Source: JAAZNO01 sp964508025
Lineage (GTDB): Bacteria; Chloroflexota; Anaerolineae; B4-G1; SLSP01
NCBI GenBank assembly: GCA_964508025.1
Contig: CAZDSF010000006.1
Span: forward strand, 1-64,000
DNA length: 64,000 nt
Direction of reading: 5' to 3'
Position 1 is the first letter of the stretch, and every line of letters starts with the position of its first letter. Below are positions 14,196 through 20,982 of the stretch, one piece after another. Made by a program: the position numbers and the translations under genes. The notes under the pieces are model-generated. The model was not told where the DNA came from, did not search any database, and worked only from the letters and a program-made list of their open reading frames with translations.

Positions 14196-15002
14196 TTACG
14201 TCATTTCGTCCTCGAAGTCTTCGTCCTCGAAGTCTTCGTCCTCGAAATCCTCATCCTCACATCCGCATTCGAAGGCGGCTTCGAGGATTTGCTCGGCGCG
14301 CTCGGCATCGCTGGCGCGGACCATCACCCGCGCGCCGATGACGCTCAGGTACCCGTACAGCCCGCCCATGCCCTCATCCGCAACGATGGCTTCGATGCCC
14401 TCGACGGCGAGCAGGTTGCGGGCGATGTGCGCCTGGGTGACGTTGAGGTAGCGGGCTACGGTGACGACGTCCTCATGCTCCAGCTGCGCCATGACGCGGG
14501 CGGCGTTACGGCGGGCATCTTCGTAGTCCTCATCGAGATCGAGGGCGCAGCGGAAGGCTTCCAGGGCGGCGGCGTGTTCGCCGAGGCTCTCTAGCAGCAA
14601 GCCATGGACGTTGTGCGCGGCGGCCCATTCGGGTTGCAGGGCGATGGCGAAGCGACACGCGAGGTAGGCTTGTCCCGGCTCGCCGCTTTCCTGGAGGCAT
14701 AAGGCGCGGTCGAGGTACTCGCCTGCCGTGAGGCGCAGCTGCGCGGCGACCCATTCCTCGCGCGCGTCGTGCAGGCTCGCATCCAGGGCGAGGGCGCGCT
14801 CAAAGGCGGCGATGGCTTCTGGCAGGCGGTCGAGGGCCGCAAGAAATGTCCCCCGCAGATAATGGGCGTCGGCCCAATCGGGCAGCAGCGCCAGCGCGGC
14901 GTCGCACTCGCGCAGCGCGGCTTCGAGCTGCCCTTCGGTTTCCAGAGCGGCGGCTTGCGTCAGATGGATTTCGGCTTGCATGTTGGTTTTATCGGTCGTC
15001 AT
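14196..15002 (-). CDS. TPR-repeat protein with C-terminal DUF2007-type domain and acidic tail
   Basis: A 268-residue, probably cytoplasmic protein. About four tetratricopeptide repeats occupy residues 5-165 (for example QLEAALRECDAALALLPDWADAHY and HAAALEAFRCALDLD), a scaffold for protein contacts. Residues about 175-245 (VTVARYLNVTQAHIARNLLAVEGI ... GARVMVRASDAERAEQIL, abbreviated) match DUF2007, a small ferredoxin-like-fold domain called a putative signal transducer. The last 20 residues are DEDFE repeats encoded by a 15-base tandem repeat. The start has AGGAGG upstream. The role is not known; the architecture suggests an adaptor. Confidence 0.8.
   Translation of the reverse strand: MTTDKTNMQAEIHLTQAAALETEGQLEAALRECDAALALLPDWADAHYLRGTFLAALDRLPEAIAAFERALALDASLHDAREEWVAAQLRLTAGEYLDRALCLQESGEPGQAYLACRFAIALQPEWAAAHNVHGLLLESLGEHAAALEAFRCALDLDEDYEDARRNAARVMAQLEHEDVVTVARYLNVTQAHIARNLLAVEGIEAIVADEGMGGLYGYLSVIGARVMVRASDAERAEQILEAAFECGCEDEDFEDEDFEDEDFEDEMT
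14206..14250 (-). repeat. 15-bp tandem repeat inside coding sequence
   Basis: Three copies of TCGTCCTCGAAGTCT (14206-14220, 14221-14235, and a diverged 14236-14250) encode the acidic DEDFE repeats at the C-terminus of the TPR protein. In-frame copy-number change would alter only the tail length. Confidence 0.85.
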
Positions 15003-15030
15003 GTCGGGCCTCCTGAAAATGGTTTGGGTG

Positions 15031-15147
15031 GCGTAGGGAGGTGGGGTGGTAGGGAAGTAGGGAGTAGGGGAGTAATGGGTAATGGGATAATGGGTGACTC
15101 ACCCCATCTCCCCATCCCCCCATCTCCCCATCTCCCCATCTCCCCTA
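15031..15147. repeat. Low-complexity 'TAATGGG / CCCCATCT' spacer
   Basis: Runs of GTAGGG and TAATGGG words turn into repeated CCCCATCT words (about six copies of the octamer or close variants between 15104 and 15147). No gene or clear promoter is visible in it. Confidence 0.65.
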
Positions 15148-15156
15148 TGTCTTTGC

Positions 15157-16302
15157 TCACACTCCCGCAAGCATGGCGTGGGCCTGCTTGAGCCAGTCCA
15201 CGATTTCGATGGCTTGCGGACATTGTTCCTCGCACTGGCGGCATTCGACGCACAGGTCGGCGCGCTCCTTGGCGTTCATCCAGTTGAGGTAGGCTTCGCG
15301 GGCGCCTTTCGCATCGTCGTACATGATCGCCTCATTGTAAATGCCGAAGATGCGTGGGATGGCAACGCCTTGCGGGCAGGGCAGGCAGTATTCGCAGGCG
15401 GTGCAGGGGATGGGCATGAGCGTCTGGTAGGCCGCGCGCACCTGCTCCACGAGCGCGAGTTCCTCGGCGCTGAGGCTGTCGATGGCAGATTTCTCGGCGC
15501 TGGCGATGTTTTCTTCCACCTGCTGTAGCGTGCTCATGCCGCTGAGAATGAGCGAGACTTCGGGTTGATTCCAGAGCCATTGCAGCGCCCAATCGGCGGG
15601 GGTGCGCTGGATGGGCGCCTGCGCCCACAACGCGGCGACGGGTGGGGGCGGGGGATTCTTTGCCAGCCGCCCGCCGCGCAGCGGCTCCATGATGACCACG
15701 GCGAGGCCCCTCTCGGCGGCGTAGTGCAGCCCCTTGATGCCGGCTTGCTCGTCTACATCCATGAAATTGTACTGGATTTGGCAGAAGTCCCAGCCGTCAT
15801 AGTCATCAATGATTTCTTGAAAGGCTTCGTATTTGTCATGGAAGGAAAAGCCGATATGACCGATTTTCCCGGCGGCGATTTGCTTCTCGGCCCAGGCGGT
15901 CACGTTCAGGTCGCGCAGCGCGCGCCAGCGCTCCGCGTGCAGCGCATGGAGCAGGTAGAAGTCAATGGTGTCGGTTTGCAGGCGTTCGAGCTGCTGGTCA
16001 AGGTAGGCGTCGCAATCGTCGAGGGATTTGATGAGCCAGGTGGGCATCTTCGTTGCTAGTTTGACTTTGGCGCGGTAGCCATCCGCCAGGGCCTTTGCCA
16101 GGAAGGGTTCGCTCATCCCCTTGTGGTAGGGCCAGGCAGTATCCACGTAGTTGACGCCGTGATCAATCGCGTGGCGAATCATTGCCGTCGCCAGCGGCTC
16201 GTTGATCTGTGCCGCGTCGTCGTTGAGAATGGGCAGGCGCATCGCGCCGAAGCCCAGAGCCGAGGGTTGCCAATCGAGTTTGCCAAAGTTGCGGTATTGC
16301 AT
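15157..16302 (-). CDS. Aldo/keto reductase with C-terminal 4Fe-4S ferredoxin domain
   Basis: A 381-residue fusion. Residues 1-280 form an aldo/keto reductase barrel (NFGKLDWQPSALGFGAMRLP; VNYVDTAWPYHKGMSE, supplying the Asp and Tyr of the tetrad; KLATKMP with the Lys; LLHALHAERW near the His). Residues about 310-370 contain two cysteine clusters (CTACEYCLPCPQG and CVECRQCEEQCP), typical of the ferredoxin-tailed AKR subgroup (COG1453). Such proteins probably reduce carbonyls with electrons from iron-sulfur proteins or NAD(P)H. The ATG at 16302 follows GGAGG. A promoter with 17-base spacing lies upstream. Confidence 0.93.
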   Translation of the reverse strand: MQYRNFGKLDWQPSALGFGAMRLPILNDDAAQINEPLATAMIRHAIDHGVNYVDTAWPYHKGMSEPFLAKALADGYRAKVKLATKMPTWLIKSLDDCDAYLDQQLERLQTDTIDFYLLHALHAERWRALRDLNVTAWAEKQIAAGKIGHIGFSFHDKYEAFQEIIDDYDGWDFCQIQYNFMDVDEQAGIKGLHYAAERGLAVVIMEPLRGGRLAKNPPPPPVAALWAQAPIQRTPADWALQWLWNQPEVSLILSGMSTLQQVEENIASAEKSAIDSLSAEELALVEQVRAAYQTLMPIPCTACEYCLPCPQGVAIPRIFGIYNEAIMYDDAKGAREAYLNWMNAKERADLCVECRQCEEQCPQAIEIVDWLKQAHAMLAGV

Positions 16303-16340
16303 GAGAAGGCCTCCTTGTCATCTGTGTCGCCGTTACGCTC

Positions 16341-16369
16341 AGTATAGCCCGAAACAGCCGAACGGACAA
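16341..16369 (-). promoter_or_regulatory. Promoter of the aldo/keto reductase gene
   Basis: On the minus strand, TTGTCC (16364-16369) and TATACT (16341-16346) are separated by 17 bases, about 40 bases upstream of the start codon. Confidence 0.6.
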
Positions 16370-16489
16370 GCACGTGTTTGGGCATTTGACGTCCCTCGAA
16401 ATTACGCTAAGCTTTACTCCTGCTGCGTTTGAACTTCTGTCATATCGCTGCGCTTCTGCATTACTTTTGAAGGGGGTTTCATTATTTTC

Positions 16490-18628
16490 ATGACAACAGC
16501 AGTTATTCCGTGCTATCTCAATCCCGATCAGCCCATCGCTGAGCGGGTGCGGGACCTGATTTCTCACCTTACGCTTTCGGAAAAGGTGACGCAGATGAAT
16601 CACTCTGCGCAGGCGATTCCCCGCCTGGGCATTCCGGCTTACAATTACTGGAGCGAGGCTTTGCACGGGGTGGCGCGCAACGGTCGCGCTACGGTGTTCC
16701 CCCAGGCTATCGGCATGGCAGCGACGTGGGACGTCACGCTGGTACAGCGCGTAGCTTCTGCCATTGGCGATGAGGCTCGCGCCAAGTATCACGAAGCCGT
16801 GCGCCGCAAGGGCTACTCGGATTGGTACCAGGGCCTCACCTTCTGGTCGCCCAATGTCAACATCTTCCGCGATCCGCGCTGGGGACGCGGGCAGGAAACC
16901 TGGGGCGAGGATCCCTTCCTCACGGGCGAGCTGGGCGCGGCGTTCGTGCGCGGCTTGCAGGGCGATGATCCACGCTATCTCAAGGCGGCTGCCTGCGCCA
17001 AACATTACGCCGTCCACAGCGGGCCGGAGAAGGTGCGGCACACGTTCAACGCTGTGGTCTCCCGCCGCGACCTCTACGACACGTATTTGCCTGCCTTCCG
17101 CAAGCTGGTCGTCGAGGCCAAAGTCGAGGCGGTGATGGGGGCGTATAATCGCACCAACGGCGAGGCTTGCTGCGCCAGCCAACTGTTGCTTGAGGACATT
17201 CTGCGCGGCGAGTGGGGCTTCGATGGGCATGTGGTTTCCGACTGCGGCGCGCTCACCGACATTCACGCGCACCATCATTTGACCGCCGATGCGGTGGAGA
17301 GCGCCGCGCTGGCGCTCAAACGCGGCTGTGATCTGGGCTGCGATTGCGTCTACGAGCACATTCCCGAAGCCATCGCGCGGGGCCTCATCACCGAGGAGGA
17401 TGTGGATCGCGCGTTGACCCGCACGTTGACCACGCGCTTCCGCCTGGGAATGTTCGATCCACCGGAGCGCGTTCCCTATACGGATATATCTATGGATGTG
17501 GTGAACTGCCCGGCGCACCGTGAACTCGCCTACGAGGCGGCGGTCAAATCGGTGGTGCTGCTCAAGAACGCCGATAACATTCTGCCGTTAGGCCCATCGG
17601 TGCAGAAAATCCTCGTGGTTGGCCCAAACGCTGGCAGTCTGGATGTGTTGTTGGGCAACTATTGCGGCCTCAGCGCGACACTGACAACACTCCTGGAGGG
17701 GATTGTCGGCGCCGTACCTGAGGGCCTGCGCCTGGAATATCGCCCCGGCTGCGATCTCATTTACCCTAATGCAAATACCCTGGATTGGTCGGTGTTCGAA
17801 GCGGCGAGTTGTGATGTGACGATCGCCTGCATGGGCCTTTCGCCGCGTTTGGAGGGTGAGGAAGGCGACGCTATTTTCACTGAAGAGAACGGCGACCGCA
17901 CCGATATCGGCCTGCCGGCAGTGCAGGTGAATTACCTCAAGCAACTGGCCACGCACGGTGCGAAAATCGTGCTGGTGCTCACCGGCGGCAGCCCCATCGC
18001 CCTGGGCGAGTTGGAAGAGCTGATGCAGGCGGTGATTTTTGTGTGGTATCCGGGGCAGGAAGGCGGGCGGGCGGTGGCGGATGTGATCTTCGGCAAGGCT
18101 GTGCCTTCGGGGAAATTGCCCATCACCTTCCCGAAATCGGCGGCGCAGTTGCCGCCCTTTGAGGATTACGCTATGACGGAGCGCACGTATCGCTACGCCA
18201 CGTGGGAGCCGCTGTATCCCTTCGGCTTTGGGCTGAGCTATACCCACTTTGCCTACAGCAATTTGCGGATGGAAGGGGAACTCGCGCAGGGAAACCTCAC
18301 GGCGCAGGTGACAGTGCGCAACACGGGCGCCCTCGCGGGCGAGGAGGTCGTGCAGGTCTACGTGAGCGATCTGGAGGCATCCGTCGTGGCGCCCTTCCAG
18401 CGGTTGGTCGCTTTCCGGCGGATTGCGCTGGCCCCCGGCGAGGCGTGTGAGCTGGCGTTCGTCATCACACCTGAGATGCTGGCGCTGGTGGATGAAGATG
18501 GCGTCTCGCGCCTGGAGCCTGGCGACTTCCGGCTGACCGTGGGCGGGTGCTCTCCGGGCGCGCGCGGCGAAGCCCTCGGCGCGCCGGAACCGGTAAGCGT
18601 GGTGTTTGCGGTTGGCGCATCCTTCTGA
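16490..18628 (+). CDS. Glycoside hydrolase family 3, beta-xylosidase-like
   Basis: A 712-residue GH3 enzyme with no signal peptide, so probably intracellular. The N-terminal barrel shows ALHGVARNG, WSPNVNIFRDPRWGRGQETWGEDP, CAKHYAVHSGPE and the nucleophile motif VVSDCGAL with Asp251. The alpha/beta sandwich domain (about 360-570) and a C-terminal FN3-like domain (about 600-705, starting near PFGFGLSYTHF) follow. The GRGQETWGEDPFL stretch and the ALHGV loop fit the xylan 1,4-beta-xylosidase subgroup rather than classic glucosidases. An AGGGGG lies 14 bases upstream of the ATG, slightly far. It heads a three-gene run with GH51 arabinofuranosidase and a corrinoid protein. Confidence 0.93.
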   Translation: MTTAVIPCYLNPDQPIAERVRDLISHLTLSEKVTQMNHSAQAIPRLGIPAYNYWSEALHGVARNGRATVFPQAIGMAATWDVTLVQRVASAIGDEARAKYHEAVRRKGYSDWYQGLTFWSPNVNIFRDPRWGRGQETWGEDPFLTGELGAAFVRGLQGDDPRYLKAAACAKHYAVHSGPEKVRHTFNAVVSRRDLYDTYLPAFRKLVVEAKVEAVMGAYNRTNGEACCASQLLLEDILRGEWGFDGHVVSDCGALTDIHAHHHLTADAVESAALALKRGCDLGCDCVYEHIPEAIARGLITEEDVDRALTRTLTTRFRLGMFDPPERVPYTDISMDVVNCPAHRELAYEAAVKSVVLLKNADNILPLGPSVQKILVVGPNAGSLDVLLGNYCGLSATLTTLLEGIVGAVPEGLRLEYRPGCDLIYPNANTLDWSVFEAASCDVTIACMGLSPRLEGEEGDAIFTEENGDRTDIGLPAVQVNYLKQLATHGAKIVLVLTGGSPIALGELEELMQAVIFVWYPGQEGGRAVADVIFGKAVPSGKLPITFPKSAAQLPPFEDYAMTERTYRYATWEPLYPFGFGLSYTHFAYSNLRMEGELAQGNLTAQVTVRNTGALAGEEVVQVYVSDLEASVVAPFQRLVAFRRIALAPGEACELAFVITPEMLALVDEDGVSRLEPGDFRLTVGGCSPGARGEALGAPEPVSVVFAVGASF

Positions 18629-18653
18629 TTTCAGCTGAAAGGAGATGCTGCGG

Positions 18654-20159
18654 ATGGGCGTACACACACAAACCGCGCGGGTGGTCCTGGATCGCCAACG
18701 GGTGATCGGCGAAATTTCACCGCTGCTCTTCGGCGGCTTCGCCGAACACATGGGCCGCTGCATTTATGGGGGCATCTTTGAGCCGGGTTCGCCCCACGCC
18801 GATGCGGAGGGCTTTCGACAGGATGTGCTCGCGGCGCTGGCGGAGCTGGATTTCTCGATTATCCGCTATCCGGGAGGCAACTTCCTCAGCGGCTATCACT
18901 GGCGCGATGGCGTTGGCCCGCGCGAGCAGCGTCCGCGGCGGCGCGAGCTGGCGTGGCAATCCATTGAGACCAACCAGTTTGGCGTGAACGAATTTATGGA
19001 GTTCTGCCGACGGTTGGGAACGCTGCCGATGCTGGGCGTCAATCTGGGAACCGGGACCATCGAGGAAGCGGCGGCGCTGGTGGAATACTGTAACGCGCCG
19101 GAGGGTACCGCGCTGGCCGATATGCGCGCGGCGCACGGCTATCGCGCGCCGCACGACGTGCGCTATTGGTGCCTCGGCAACGAGATGGATGGCCCCTGGC
19201 AGATCGGCGGGCTGGGCGCGGAGGCGTATGCGCTCAAGGCGCGTGAGGCTGCCAAGATGATGAAGTGGCAGGATCCCACCATCAAATTGACGCTATGTGG
19301 CTCATCGGGCATGGATATGCCCACTTTCCCGGAGTGGGATCGCGTAGCGTTGGAGCTCTGCTGGGAGCATGTGGATTACCTGTCGCTACACGCTTACGTG
19401 GGCAACCGCGACGACGATACCGGCAGCTATCTCGCGCTGCCCCGGCGTTTCGAGGAACAGGTGGATACGCTGACAGCGACGCTGCGCTACGTCAAGGCGC
19501 GGCTGCGGTCGCGCCATGAGGTGGCGCTTTCGTGGGATGAATGGAACGTCTGGTATAAGGATATGACGATGCAGGGCGGATGGACCGAAGCCCCGCACCT
19601 CATCGAAGAGGTCTACAATCTGGAGGATGCGCTGGTGATCGCCCAGTGGCTCAACGTCTTCTTGCGCCGCTGCGACGTGCTGCAAATCGCCTGCCTGGCG
19701 CAGATTGTCAACGTCATCGCGCCCATTCTCACCACCCGCGAGGGTTTGCTCAAACAGAGCACCTTCTATCCGTTCCAGCTCTTCCGGCAGGCGGCGCGGG
19801 GCCTGGCGCTGGATGTGCATGTTGCGTCACCCCATTACACCACCCGGCAATTTGGCGATGCGCCCCTGCTCGACGTTTCGGCCAGTTACGATCCGGAAAC
19901 CGGTGCGGGCGCCGTGTTCCTGGTCAACCGTAGCCAGCAGGAGATGCTGCCGGTAGAGCTGCTTTGGCAGCAGCAGTCGCCGCAGCGGATTGTGCAGAGC
20001 ATCCGATTGGCGGGCGCAAATCCAAAAGCGGCAAATACGTTTGCCCACCCCACGGCTGTTGCACCTGTGGTCTGCGATCCGCCGCCGATTGTGGATCGCG
20101 CCGCCCAACTGCTTTTGCCGCCGCTTTCTTTCACGGTGCTCGTAACGGATGCTATTTGA
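18654..20159 (+). CDS. Alpha-L-arabinofuranosidase, GH51
   Basis: A 501-residue intracellular GH51 enzyme that releases terminal arabinofuranose from arabinoxylan or arabinan oligosaccharides. Hallmarks: SPLLFGGFAEHMGRCIYGGI near the N-terminus, IIRYPGGNFLSGYHW, the acid/base motif YWCLGNEMDGPWQ with Glu177, LSLHAYVGN, and the nucleophile motif LSWDEWNVWY with Glu296; a C-terminal beta sandwich completes the family length. An ATG at 18645 abuts the SD AAAGGAG, so the ATG at 18654 (9 bases from it) is used. It lies 25 bases after the GH3 gene and is presumably cotranscribed, giving a xylosidase/arabinofuranosidase pair. Confidence 0.95.
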   Translation: MGVHTQTARVVLDRQRVIGEISPLLFGGFAEHMGRCIYGGIFEPGSPHADAEGFRQDVLAALAELDFSIIRYPGGNFLSGYHWRDGVGPREQRPRRRELAWQSIETNQFGVNEFMEFCRRLGTLPMLGVNLGTGTIEEAAALVEYCNAPEGTALADMRAAHGYRAPHDVRYWCLGNEMDGPWQIGGLGAEAYALKAREAAKMMKWQDPTIKLTLCGSSGMDMPTFPEWDRVALELCWEHVDYLSLHAYVGNRDDDTGSYLALPRRFEEQVDTLTATLRYVKARLRSRHEVALSWDEWNVWYKDMTMQGGWTEAPHLIEEVYNLEDALVIAQWLNVFLRRCDVLQIACLAQIVNVIAPILTTREGLLKQSTFYPFQLFRQAARGLALDVHVASPHYTTRQFGDAPLLDVSASYDPETGAGAVFLVNRSQQEMLPVELLWQQQSPQRIVQSIRLAGANPKAANTFAHPTAVAPVVCDPPPIVDRAAQLLLPPLSFTVLVTDAI

Positions 20160-20201
20160 CTTTTTGACTTCTGACTTATGTTCATATCACACGGAGGTAC
20201 C

Positions 20202-20837
20202 ATGGAACGCATATTACGAACTATTTTTGACAGTATTATCGAAGGCGACGCCGGCAGCATTGGCGACCAGGTTGCCGAGGCGTTGGATGCGGGCTTGCCG
20301 CCTGCGCAAATCCTCACGGAGGCGATGATCGCCGCGATGGCGGAGATTGGGCGAGGCTTTGAGGAGGGCGAGTACTTCGTACCGGAGATGCTCATCGCGG
20401 CCCGCGCCATGAAAGCGGGGCTGGCGGTGCTCAAGCCGCATCTCGTCGAAGCTGACGTACCTGCGGCGGGGAAGGTCGTCGCCGGCACCGTCCAGGGCGA
20501 TCTGCATGACATTGGCAAGAATCTGGTGTGCATGATGTTCGAGGGCGCGGGCTTCGAGGTGGTGGATTTGGGAACTGACGTCGCGCCGGAACGCTTCGTC
20601 GAGGCGGCGCGGGGCGAGGGCGTGAATCTCGTCGCCATGTCGGCGTTGCTCACCACCACCATGGTCAACATGCGGGCGACGGTCGAGGCGCTGGAAGTCG
20701 CCGGGTTACGCGGCAAGGTGAAGGTGATGGTGGGCGGCGCGCCCATTACGGAAAACTTCGCCCGGCAGATCGGGGCGGATGGCTTTGCGCCGGATGCGAG
20801 CCGCGCCGTGGCGGTAGCCAAAGCTCTCGTCGCCTGA
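20202..20837 (+). CDS. Corrinoid (B12-binding) protein of methyltransferase systems
   Basis: A 211-residue protein of the MtaC/MtbC/MttC type: an N-terminal helical bundle (about 1-85, B12-binding-2) that caps the cofactor and a C-terminal Rossmann-like B12-binding domain. The cobalt-ligand motif DxHxxG is D100-L-H102-D-I-G105, followed by the expected SALLTTTM (about 140) and VGGAP (about 178) loops. Such proteins shuttle methyl groups between a substrate-specific methyltransferase and tetrahydrofolate or another acceptor. The ATG at 20202 follows GGAGG. No partner methyltransferase or reductive activator is in the window, yet the gene trails GH3 and GH51 genes, hinting at demethylation of methylated plant-polymer residues; that is inference. 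Confidence 0.93.
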   Translation: MERILRTIFDSIIEGDAGSIGDQVAEALDAGLPPAQILTEAMIAAMAEIGRGFEEGEYFVPEMLIAARAMKAGLAVLKPHLVEADVPAAGKVVAGTVQGDLHDIGKNLVCMMFEGAGFEVVDLGTDVAPERFVEAARGEGVNLVAMSALLTTTMVNMRATVEALEVAGLRGKVKVMVGGAPITENFARQIGADGFAPDASRAVAVAKALVA

Positions 20838-20936
20838 CGTGGAGCGGACTGGAAAGTCCGCTGCGGCTGAGGGTCAGCCTGCCGGTGTGCTGGCTGGGGG
20901 GACTGGAGAGCCAAACGCTGCATCAACAAAAGCAAA

Positions 20937-20961
20937 GGCCAGGATTGACTAGATCCTGGCC
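20937..20961. terminator. Bidirectional terminator between convergent genes
   Basis: A perfect 9-bp inverted repeat GGCCAGGAT (20937-20945) / ATCCTGGCC (20953-20961) has a 7-base loop. The plus side continues CTTGTCTTTTCTTG and the minus side TTTGCTTTTG, so both converging transcripts meet a T-rich tail. Confidence 0.85.
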
Positions 20962-20982
20962 CTTGTCTTTTCTTGTACAATC

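Noticed and set aside
15104..15147. Repeated CCCCATCT words considered as a CRISPR-like array
   Set aside because: Repeats are contiguous octamers with no spacers and no cas genes nearby.
16163..17518. 451-codon minus-strand frame across the GH3 gene
   Set aside because: Shadow frame; the plus-strand GH3 protein has all family motifs, and the frame has no SD or recognisable product.
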